A DNA stretch of 20,940 nt from Oscillospiraceae bacterium (lineage in GTDB: Bacteria; Bacillota; Clostridia; Oscillospirales; Oscillospiraceae), in NCBI GenBank assembly GCA_016286595.1, contig JAEETR010000133.1, positions 1 through 20,940 of the forward strand, written 5' to 3'. The stretch's first letter is position 1; each line of letters starts with the position of its first letter. The notes beneath the pieces were generated by a model. That model searched no databases and was not told where the DNA came from. It saw nothing but the letters and a program-made list of their open reading frames with translations. Positions 14,179 to 20,940 of this stretch are shown one piece after another. A program made the position numbers and the translations under genes.

Positions 14179-15639
14179 ATGGAGAAGAAAGTCAAAAAAG
14201 AGCCCATAAAGGTGCTTTTTGCCTCGTTTGAGGCCGAACCCTTCATGAAGGCCGGCGGCCTGGGCGACGTGGCGGGAACGCTGCCCGCCTACGTGAAGAG
14301 CCCCGGCTTCGACATAAGGGTCATACTGCCCAACCTGAGCGTGATCCCCCGGGAGTACAAGGACAAGATGGTGCTGACCGAGGTGTTCGAGGTGCCCCTG
14401 TCCTGGCGGCGGCAGTACTGCGGCCTCATGACCATGAAGTACAAGGGCATCCAGTACTATTTCCTGGATAACGAGTACTACTTCAAGCGGGACCGTATCT
14501 ACGGCGAGTTTGACGACGGCGAGCGGGCAGCCTTCTACGCCAAGGCGGTGCTGGAGTCCATCCAGCACATCCCCGATTTCATGCCCGACATACTTCACAC
14601 CAACGACTGGCACGCGGCCCTCATCCCCGTGTATCTCCACGAGCAGTATCGTCAGATACCCGGCTACGACAGGATCAAAACGGTGTTCACCGTACATAAT
14701 CTCAAGTTCCAGGGCATGTTCTCCGGCTTCATGCTGGGAGACGTGCTGGGCCTGCACGATACCCCCGCCGCCGACCAGATAATGATGGGCGACGCGGTGA
14801 ACTTCATGCAGGGCGCCCTGCGCTATTCCGACAGGCTCACCACCGTCAGCCCCACCTATGCCCAGGAGATAAGGACCCCCTATTACGGCGAGGGCCTTGA
14901 CTGGCTGTTCAACGAGCGGGCCGACCGCCTCACCGGCATACTCAACGGCATAGATTACAAGAAGTACGACCCCATGACCGACAAGAATATAGCCCTGCCC
15001 TTCAACGCGGACGATCTGGAGAACAAGCGTAAGGACAAGGAGCAGCTGCAGGCCGATCTGGGCCTGGAGGTCAACGCGGACATCCCCCTCTTCGTGGTGG
15101 TCAGCCGCCTGACGGAGCAGAAGGGCTTCGACCTTGTCACACAGATAATGCCCCAGATAGCCCAGCGGCGGATGCAGCTGGCGGTGCTGGGCGTGGGCCA
15201 GCCGGAGTACGAGGAGTGCTTCCGCTGGTACGCCGGAGAGTACCGGGACAAGGTGGCCGCCTGCATAACCTTCGACGAGCCCCTTTCCCACCGGCTGTAC
15301 GCCTGCGGCGACGTGCTGATGATGCCCTCCCGCTTTGAGCCCTGCGGCCTTTCCCAGATGATGGCCATGCGCTACGGCTGTCTGCCCCTCGTGAGGGAGA
15401 CCGGCGGCCTGAAGGACAGCGTCATGCCCTACAACGCCATCACCGGCGAGGGCACCGGCTTCACCTTCGCCAATTACAGCGCCCAGGAGCTGATGGACAC
15501 CGTTGACAGAGCGCTTACCGTGTGGTATGAGAACAGGCAGGCCTGGGACAGAATGGTGGTCACCGCCATGAAGTCCGATTTCAGCTGGAAGGCCTCCGCG
15601 AAGCAGTACCGGCAGCTCTACAAGGAACTGGCGGGCTGA
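14179..15639 (+). CDS. glgA: Glycogen synthase GlgA (GT5, ADP-glucose)
   Basis: This 486-aa enzyme transfers glucose from ADP-glucose to the non-reducing end of the growing alpha-1,4 chain. The ADP-glucose motif KAGGLGDVAG has Lys24. FHTNDWHAALIP-type sequence (ILHTNDWHAALIPVYLH) and TVHNLKFQG fit GT5, and SRFEPCGLSQM carries the catalytic Glu387. FVVVSRLTEQKGFDL and LAVLGVGQPEYE form the second Rossmann domain. I chose ATG 14179 because GGAGAGGG lies just upstream; a TTG at 14164 would place the start before that site. It follows glgD by 19 nt. Confidence 0.95.
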   Translation: MEKKVKKEPIKVLFASFEAEPFMKAGGLGDVAGTLPAYVKSPGFDIRVILPNLSVIPREYKDKMVLTEVFEVPLSWRRQYCGLMTMKYKGIQYYFLDNEYYFKRDRIYGEFDDGERAAFYAKAVLESIQHIPDFMPDILHTNDWHAALIPVYLHEQYRQIPGYDRIKTVFTVHNLKFQGMFSGFMLGDVLGLHDTPAADQIMMGDAVNFMQGALRYSDRLTTVSPTYAQEIRTPYYGEGLDWLFNERADRLTGILNGIDYKKYDPMTDKNIALPFNADDLENKRKDKEQLQADLGLEVNADIPLFVVVSRLTEQKGFDLVTQIMPQIAQRRMQLAVLGVGQPEYEECFRWYAGEYRDKVAACITFDEPLSHRLYACGDVLMMPSRFEPCGLSQMMAMRYGCLPLVRETGGLKDSVMPYNAITGEGTGFTFANYSAQELMDTVDRALTVWYENRQAWDRMVVTAMKSDFSWKASAKQYRQLYKELAG

Positions 15640-15669
15640 AAACAAATAACAGTCAGGACATAGTTTTTC

Positions 15670-18600
15670 ATGCAGATTTGCCATAATTCACATGACGAGA
15701 CTTTCCGCCGCCCCTTTGGGGCGGTGGAAGTTTCCTCGGAGGTCCGCATCGCCCTCAGGGCAGACGGCGCAGGCAGCGCGGTGCTGCGTCTGTGGCGGGA
15801 CGGGGCGGGGGAGACCCGCATACCCATGACCTGCGAGGGAGAATACTTCACCGCGGTCGTAGCCGCGCCGGACACGGCGGGGCTTATCTGGTATTACTTC
15901 ATCGTCACCGACGGCGATGGCAATACCGTTTTTTACGGCAACGACGACGACAACCTGGGCGGCGAGGGGAAACAGTACGACCATGAGCCCCCGTCTTACC
16001 AGATAACCGTATATAAAAAAGCTCCGGTGCCGGAGTGGTACAAGAACGCCCTGGTATACCAGATATTTCCCGACAGATTCGCCCGGGGGGCGGACTGGCG
16101 GGAGAGGGTGGAGAAAAGCGCCCGCCCCGCGGGCTGGATAGGTCCCCGCCGCGTCATCCAGCAGGACTGGGACGACGTGCCCTACTATACGAAGGACGAT
16201 ACCGGCGCCGTGACCCGCTGGCCCTTTTTCGGCGGCACGCTGGAGGGAGTGCGGGAGAAACTGCCCTATCTGAAGTCCCTGGGCGTAACGGCCATCTACT
16301 TCAATCCCATCTTCAAGGCGGCGTCGAACCACCGTTACGACACCGCCGACTATATGACCGTGGACCCCATGCTTGGTGAGGAGGAGGACTTCCTGCGCCT
16401 CATCAGAGAGGCGAAGGAGGCGGGCATATCCGTCATACTTGACGGGGTGTTCAGCCACACCGGGGCCGACAGCATCTACTTCGACCGCTGCGGCAACTAC
16501 GGCACCGGCGCCTGCTCCGACGGGGATTCCCCCTACAGGAGCTGGTACCGCTTCACCCCCGACGCCTCCAGACCCTACGAGTGCTGGTGGGGGGTGGACG
16601 ACCTGCCCAACGTGGAGGAGAACGACCCGGGCTACGTTGATTTCATCTGCGGCAGCAGCGGCGTTCTGCGCCGGTGGCTGGACGCGGGCGTCAGAGGCTG
16701 GCGGCTGGACGTGGCCGACGAGCTGCCCGACGCGTTTATAGAAAACGTGCGCCGCGCCGTCAAGGAATGCGGCGACAACGTGCTGATCGGCGAGGTGTGG
16801 GAGGACGCCAGCAACAAGTTCAGCTACGGCGCTCTGCGCAGGTATCTGCTGGGCGACGAGCTGGACGCCGCCATGAACTACCCCTTTCGTTCCGCCGCCA
16901 TCGACTTCGTCATGGGCCGCAGCGATGAAAAAACGCTGCGCCGCCGCATGACCTCCCTGATGGAGAACTATCCTCCCGAAAACTTCTACGGCAGCCTTAA
17001 CCTCATCGGCGGCCATGACAGGATGCGCATACTCACCCTTCTGGGCGGCGCCGACGAGGACCTTGACGAGAAATACCGGGAGCGGTACCGCCTGACCTCG
17101 GAGCAGTACGTGCTGGCCCGTCGGCGGCTGAAGCTCCTGTCGGTGCTGCAGTACACCGTGCCCGGCGTGCCCTGCGTGTACTACGGCGACGAGGCCGGGT
17201 GCGAGGGCTATCCCGACCCGTACAACCGGGGGACGTACCCCTGGGGCAGGGAGGACGGCGAGATCCTCTACCATTACAGGATGCTGGGTACCCTGTACCG
17301 TGAGCACCCGGCGCTGAAGTCGGGGGATTTTAAGCAGATCGACGCGGGGGAGGGCGTTTACGGCTTCTTCCGCTCCGACGGGAACGAGCGCGTTCTCGTG
17401 CTGGCAAATCCGGACGTCAGCGGGATGAGGACAGTCACCGTCCCGGTAATGGAGGAGTACGCCCTGGAGCTGCTGTCGTCAAGGGAATATGATATAGAGG
17501 ACGGTACCCTCACCGTCACGCTGGACGGCTGCTCCGCCGTGATGGTCCTGCTGCTGAAGAAACCGCCGAAAAAAGAGATATTTGACCGGGCCGCCGGCGT
17601 GATATGCCATATAAGCTCCCTGCCCTCCGGCACAATGGGGGCCGACGCGAGAAAGTTCGTGGATTTCCTGGCCGACTCCGGCATGAAGCTGTGGCAGATA
17701 CTGCCGCTGAACCCGGTGGGACTGGGTGATTCGCCGTATCTGAGTCCCGCGGTGTTCGCCGGGAATACGGCGCTTATAGACAGGACGGATATACCGGACA
17801 TGTCCGGCTTTGAGGATTTCCGCCGGGCCAACGCTTACTGGCTGGAGGACTACGCCCTTTACAGCGCCCTTCGGGAGCATTTCGGCGGCGCGGCGTGGCA
17901 GGACTGGCCGGAGGACGCCCGGGACAGGACCGATCTTGAAAAATACCGCGTAATGCTCCGGGGCAGGACGGAGGAGCTGGAGCGGGAGCAGTACGTTTTC
18001 TTCACGCAGTGGGCGGAGCTGAAAAAGTACGCCAACGACCGCGGGATATCCGTTGTGGGCGACATGCCCGTATACTGCGCGCCGGACGGGGCCGACACCT
18101 GGGCCCGCCGTGAGGAGTTCCGGCTGGATGAAAAGGGCCGCCTGACCTGCCGGGCAGGAGTGCCCCCGGACTACTTCTCCGAGGACGGACAGGACTGGGG
18201 CAACCCGCTGTACGACTGGGACGAGATGGAGAGGAACGGTTACCGCTGGTGGATGGAGCGCCTGCGCGTGAGCGCGGAGCGGTTCGACTGCACCCGCCTT
18301 GACCACTTCCGCAGCTTTGCCGGTTACTACGCCATCCCCGCCGGAGCTACGGCGAAGCAGGGCTTCTGGCAGCCCGGGGCCGGTATGAGGTTTTTCCGCG
18401 CCCTGCGGGAAAAGCAGGGAGATATGAAGATCATCGCCGAGGATCTCGGCGTGCTGGACAGCGCGGTGTATAACCTCATAAAGCTGACGGGCTTTTCCGG
18501 TATGAACGTGTGGCAGTTCTCCGCCGACGAGATGGCGCGGATGACGCCCGACGAGTGTCTTACCCGGGTGTTCTATTCCGGTACTCACGACAACCAGACC

Positions 18601-18855
18601 CTTGTGAGCTGGTGCGCCGATACCGTGGGCGGCGACGGGATATCCACCGCCCGGGATATAATCCGGCGGCTCTACGGCTCAAAGGCCCCGTGGGTCATCC
18701 TGCAGCTGCAGGACGTGCTGCTGCTGGACGACGCTCACCGGCTGAACGTGCCCGGCACCGCCGAGGGCAACTGGCACTGGCGTGTGGACGGCGATCTGCT
18801 GACCGGCGAGGTCGCCCGCAGGTTCCGCGCCTTGGCGGAGGAGCTCCGAAGATAA
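15670..18855 (+). CDS. Fusion of GH13 alpha-glucan hydrolase and GH77 4-alpha-glucanotransferase
   Basis: This 1061-aa protein carries two enzymes. Residues 20-115 form a beta-sandwich N-domain. The GH13 barrel of neopullulanase/cyclomaltodextrinase type follows: LVYQIFPDRFARG, DGVFSHTG, GWRLDVADE with nucleophile Asp347, IGEVWED with Glu375, and GGHD with Asp450. From about residue 638 (GVICHISSLPS) to the end is a MalQ-like GH77 domain with Asp878 (RLDHFRSF), Glu924 (IIAEDLG) and Asp974 (SGTHDNQT). All six catalytic residues are present. Such proteins are often labelled bifunctional debranching protein GlgX/4-alpha-glucanotransferase. Transferase plus alpha-1,6 or alpha-1,4 hydrolysis would remove the limit-dextrin stubs left by GlgP. 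The actual bond specificity of the GH13 half is inference. The Shine-Dalgarno (CAGGA, about 11 nt before ATG) is weak. It is the last gene of the operon, 30 nt after glgA. Confidence 0.9.
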   Translation: MQICHNSHDETFRRPFGAVEVSSEVRIALRADGAGSAVLRLWRDGAGETRIPMTCEGEYFTAVVAAPDTAGLIWYYFIVTDGDGNTVFYGNDDDNLGGEGKQYDHEPPSYQITVYKKAPVPEWYKNALVYQIFPDRFARGADWRERVEKSARPAGWIGPRRVIQQDWDDVPYYTKDDTGAVTRWPFFGGTLEGVREKLPYLKSLGVTAIYFNPIFKAASNHRYDTADYMTVDPMLGEEEDFLRLIREAKEAGISVILDGVFSHTGADSIYFDRCGNYGTGACSDGDSPYRSWYRFTPDASRPYECWWGVDDLPNVEENDPGYVDFICGSSGVLRRWLDAGVRGWRLDVADELPDAFIENVRRAVKECGDNVLIGEVWEDASNKFSYGALRRYLLGDELDAAMNYPFRSAAIDFVMGRSDEKTLRRRMTSLMENYPPENFYGSLNLIGGHDRMRILTLLGGADEDLDEKYRERYRLTSEQYVLARRRLKLLSVLQYTVPGVPCVYYGDEAGCEGYPDPYNRGTYPWGREDGEILYHYRMLGTLYREHPALKSGDFKQIDAGEGVYGFFRSDGNERVLVLANPDVSGMRTVTVPVMEEYALELLSSREYDIEDGTLTVTLDGCSAVMVLLLKKPPKKEIFDRAAGVICHISSLPSGTMGADARKFVDFLADSGMKLWQILPLNPVGLGDSPYLSPAVFAGNTALIDRTDIPDMSGFEDFRRANAYWLEDYALYSALREHFGGAAWQDWPEDARDRTDLEKYRVMLRGRTEELEREQYVFFTQWAELKKYANDRGISVVGDMPVYCAPDGADTWARREEFRLDEKGRLTCRAGVPPDYFSEDGQDWGNPLYDWDEMERNGYRWWMERLRVSAERFDCTRLDHFRSFAGYYAIPAGATAKQGFWQPGAGMRFFRALREKQGDMKIIAEDLGVLDSAVYNLIKLTGFSGMNVWQFSADEMARMTPDECLTRVFYSGTHDNQTLVSWCADTVGGDGISTARDIIRRLYGSKAPWVILQLQDVLLLDDAHRLNVPGTAEGNWHWRVDGDLLTGEVARRFRALAEELRR

Positions 18856-18857
18856 AC

Positions 18858-18892
18858 AATGACCGCCCGGAGAAGTTCCCCGGGCGGTTATT
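18858..18892 (+). terminator. Rho-independent terminator of the glycogen operon
   Basis: ACCGCCCGG (18862-18870), a 9-nt loop, then CCGGGCGGT (18880-18888) form a perfect 9-bp stem that extends to 13 bp (18858-18892) with one G-U pair, followed by TTAT. It starts three bases after the stop codon. Confidence 0.88.
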
Positions 18893-18907
18893 TTATGGTC
18901 TTCGCCG

Positions 18908-18936
18908 TTGATACGGCGGGGAAAAGATGATAAAAT
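18908..18936 (+). promoter_or_regulatory. Sigma-A promoter of ogg
   Basis: TTGATA (18908-18913), 17-nt spacer, TAAAAT (18931-18936) with TG at 18928-18929 (extended -10). Each hexamer has one mismatch to consensus. The predicted start is near 18943, about 30 nt before the ogg ATG. Confidence 0.72.
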
Positions 18937-18972
18937 CTATCGTGATACGACAACGCTGCTTCGGTAGGGCTT

Positions 18973-19803
18973 ATGCGATATACAATAGAGATAAACGACG
19001 ACTTTGATCTGAAAAAGATATTCGAGTGCGGCCAGTGCTTTCGCTGGAACGAGACGGAAACGGGCGTGTGGTCCGGCGTGGCCATGGGCCGGGCCGCCCG
19101 GGTGAGCTTCGACGGGCGGATACTCACCATAGCCGACAGCGCCCCGGAGGGGGCGGAGAACGTGTGGCCGGAGTATTTTGACCTTGACCGCGACTACCGG
19201 GCTGCCAGGCAGGCCGTAGCCGTGGACGGCTATATGGCCGCGGCGGGGGAGTTCGGCGCAGGCATCCGTATCCTCAATCAGGACCGGTGGGAGACGCTGT
19301 GCTCCTTCATAATCTCCCAGTGCAACAACATACCCCGTATAAAGAAGATAGTGGAGACCATGGCCTCATGCTTTGGGGACGAGGTGGCGTTCCGGGGGGA
19401 GACCCGTCACGCCTTCCCGTCGGCAGCGGCCGTCGCCGCGCTGGAGCCGGAGGACCTGTCCCCCCTGCGGTGCGGCTATCGGGCGCCATACGTAATTGCC
19501 GCCGCCAGGGCCGTCGCCTCCGGCGGGCTGGACCTGGACGCCCTTTCCCGTACAGACGAGGACACGGCCCGCAGGACGCTGAAAGCCCTGCCGGGCATTG
19601 GGGACAAGGTGGCCAACTGCGTCATCCTGTTCTCCCTTCGCATGGGCGGAGCGTTCCCCGTGGATACGTGGATGAAAAAGGCCCTTTCCCGGCACTATCC
19701 CGACGGCTTCGACCCGGCCGTTTTCGGTCAAAACGCCGGACTTGCCCAGCAGTACATGTTCTATTATCAGCGCAGTTTTACCGAAAAGGAAAATGCGTCG
19801 TAA
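18973..19803 (+). CDS. ogg: 8-oxoguanine DNA glycosylase/AP lyase (OGG1-type, HhH-GPD)
   Basis: This 276-aa base-excision repair enzyme removes 8-oxoguanine opposite cytosine and nicks the strand by beta-elimination. The N-terminal domain has FECGQCFRWNE (17-27), a signature of the OGG1 family. SFIISQCNNIPRIKKIVE (about 113-130) matches the segment that reads the estranged cytosine. The helix-hairpin-helix LPGIGDKVANCV carries the catalytic Lys212, and FPVDTWMKK carries Asp231 (Lys249 and Asp268 in human OGG1). The Shine-Dalgarno is poor (TAGGG, 4 nt away), so expression may be low. It has its own promoter and lies between the glycogen operon terminator and guaB. Confidence 0.92.
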   Translation: MRYTIEINDDFDLKKIFECGQCFRWNETETGVWSGVAMGRAARVSFDGRILTIADSAPEGAENVWPEYFDLDRDYRAARQAVAVDGYMAAAGEFGAGIRILNQDRWETLCSFIISQCNNIPRIKKIVETMASCFGDEVAFRGETRHAFPSAAAVAALEPEDLSPLRCGYRAPYVIAAARAVASGGLDLDALSRTDEDTARRTLKALPGIGDKVANCVILFSLRMGGAFPVDTWMKKALSRHYPDGFDPAVFGQNAGLAQQYMFYYQRSFTEKENAS

Positions 19804-19809
19804 AATGGC

Positions 19810-19838
19810 TTGACACCCCGCATTTACGGTGATAACAT
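19810..19838 (+). promoter_or_regulatory. Candidate promoter of guaB
   Basis: A consensus -35 TTGACA (19810-19815) begins seven bases after the ogg stop. A 17-nt spacer leads to TAACAT (19833-19838), 4 of 6 for the -10. The predicted leader is about 40 nt, short and AT-rich, with no purine riboswitch seen. Confidence 0.5.
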
Positions 19839-19884
19839 AACGGACAATATACGTAAAACAACAATATAATGAGGAGGAGAAGAC

Positions 19885-20940
19885 ATGGCCTATATCTGCC
19901 CCGAACCGTCCCACACCTTCAGTGAGTATCTGTTCATCCCCGGTTATTCCGGACCGGACTGCACGCCGGACAACGTGTCCCTGAAAACGCCCCTTGTCAA
20001 GTTCCGCAAAGGCGAGGAACCGGCTATATCCATGAACATCCCCATGACGTCGGCAATAATGCAGGCCGTGTCCGACGACCGCATGGCCGTTGCTCTCGCC
20101 AGAGAGGGCGGCGTCAGCTTCATCTACGGCTCCCAGTCCATCGAGGACCAGGCGGCCATGGTGGCCCGCGCCAAGGCCTACAAGGCCGGATTCGTGGTCA
20201 GTGACTCCAACCTCCGCCCCGACGATACCCTCAACGACGTTCTCGCTCTCGTGGAGCGCACCGGTCACGATACCGCCGCCGTCACCGAGGACGGCAGCCC
20301 CACCGGAAAGCTCCTGGGCATAGTTACCCGCCGCGACTACCGCGTCTCCCGCATGACCGGCGAGGAGAAGGTGGAGTCCTTCATGACCCCCCTTGAAAAG
20401 CTGGTCGTCGCTCCCGCGGACACCAGCCTCAAGGAGGCCAACGACATTATCTGGGAGCACAAGATAAACGCCCTGCCCATCGTGGACGACAAGGGCAGCC
20501 TGATGTACTTCGTTTTCCGCAAGGATTACGACTCCCACAAGGAAAATCCCCTGGAGCTGCTGGACGACCACAAGAAGTATATCGTGGGCGCGGGCATAAA
20601 CACCAGGGACTACGCCGAGCGCGTCCCCGCGCTTGTTGAGGCCGGCGCTGACGTGCTGTGCATCGACTCCTCCGAGGGCTACACCGCCTGGCAGGAGTAC
20701 ACCCTGAAATGGATCAAGGACAAGTACGGCGACAGCGTCAAGGTCGGCGCGGGCAACGTGGTCGACGGCAGGGGCTTCCGCTTCCTGGCCGAGCACGGCG
20801 CCGACTTCGTCAAGGTGGGCATCGGCGGCGGCTCCATCTGCATCACGCGCGAGACCAAGGGCATCGGCCGCGGCCAGGCGACCGCGCTGATCGAGGTGGC
20901 CCAGGCGCGGGACGAGTATTACAGGGAGACCGGCGTCTAT
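19885..20940 (+). CDS. guaB: IMP dehydrogenase, Tritrichomonas-like type, N-terminal 352 codons (cut by window edge)
   Basis: It oxidises IMP to XMP with NAD+, the first committed step to GMP. The first 352 codons are in the window, of about 480-500 expected. The N-terminal barrel part HTFSEYLFIPG...PMTSAIMQAVS is followed by two CBS domains (about 90-215, with GIVTRRDY and ALPIVDDKG), then the rest of the barrel: GAGINTRDY, GADVLCIDSSEGY, KVGAGNVVDG. The catalytic loop is GIGGGSICITRE with Cys319, instead of GxGPGSICTTR as in E. coli or human enzymes. This loop, the start of the protein and the Cys319 numbering match the Tritrichomonas foetus enzyme as I recall it. The flap and C-terminus are beyond the edge. 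Strong Shine-Dalgarno GAGGAGGAG precedes the ATG. Confidence 0.93.
   Translation, partial: MAYICPEPSHTFSEYLFIPGYSGPDCTPDNVSLKTPLVKFRKGEEPAISMNIPMTSAIMQAVSDDRMAVALAREGGVSFIYGSQSIEDQAAMVARAKAYKAGFVVSDSNLRPDDTLNDVLALVERTGHDTAAVTEDGSPTGKLLGIVTRRDYRVSRMTGEEKVESFMTPLEKLVVAPADTSLKEANDIIWEHKINALPIVDDKGSLMYFVFRKDYDSHKENPLELLDDHKKYIVGAGINTRDYAERVPALVEAGADVLCIDSSEGYTAWQEYTLKWIKDKYGDSVKVGAGNVVDGRGFRFLAEHGADFVKVGIGGGSICITRETKGIGRGQATALIEVAQARDEYYRETGVY

Noticed and set aside
19844..19868. Direct repeat of ACAATATA (19844-19851 and 19861-19868) in the guaB leader
   Set aside because: An 8-bp AT-rich repeat in an AT-rich leader is easily chance; no partner site or structure is seen.
19865..19870. TATAAT directly before the guaB Shine-Dalgarno
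   Set aside because: It would place the transcript start within or after the ribosome-binding site, and it has no suitable -35. The upstream TTGACA promoter is preferred.

Overview
The window looks like an ordinary chromosomal stretch of a high-GC, endospore-forming Clostridia member, most likely an Oscillospiraceae/Ruminococcaceae-type gut bacterium. The reasons are the spoIIAA-spoIIAB-sigF operon, spoVAD/spoVAE, a glgC/glgD pair, strong AGGAGG-type Shine-Dalgarno sites, frequent GTG/TTG starts and uniform GC-rich codon use. I see no insertion sequence, phage gene, CRISPR array, tRNA or rRNA.

Layout. At the left edge (1-339, minus) is the N-terminus of a membrane-anchored or exported serpin. 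Divergent from it, across an AT-rich spacer with possible Spo0A boxes, runs spoIIAA-spoIIAB-sigF (564-2034, plus), the switch that activates the first forespore sigma factor. A perfect 14-bp stem terminator separates sigF from a convergent minus-strand operon: a family-4 uracil-DNA glycosylase, a PcrA/UvrD helicase, and a small membrane protein of unknown function (5752 to 2079). Upstream on the same strand, spoVAD and spoVAE (7206 to 5814) encode parts of the spore dipicolinate channel. Their usual partner spoVAC is not in this window.

A 307-bp divergent region (7207-7513) carries a candidate sigma-G promoter for spoVAD, a perfect 11-bp inverted repeat, a strong extended -10 sigma-A promoter for the glycogen operon, and a GC-rich leader hairpin just before the glgB Shine-Dalgarno. 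The glycogen operon (7514-18855, plus) is complete: glgB branching enzyme, glgP phosphorylase, glgC and glgD ADP-glucose pyrophosphorylase subunits, glgA synthase, and a 1061-aa fusion of a GH13 hydrolase with a GH77 4-alpha-glucanotransferase. GlgC/GlgD supply ADP-glucose, GlgA elongates, GlgB branches, GlgP phosphorolyses outer chains, and the fusion probably deals with the limit-dextrin stubs. A Rho-independent terminator follows.

The right end holds an 8-oxoguanine DNA glycosylase (ogg) with its own near-consensus promoter, then guaB, cut by the window edge. This IMP dehydrogenase is of the divergent type known from Tritrichomonas foetus rather than the common bacterial type.

I found no clearly undescribed system. 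The points most worth a second look are the GH13-GH77 fusion, the Tritrichomonas-type IMPDH, the inverted repeat and leader hairpin at the spoVA/glg boundary, the serpin beside spoIIA, and the missing spoVAC.
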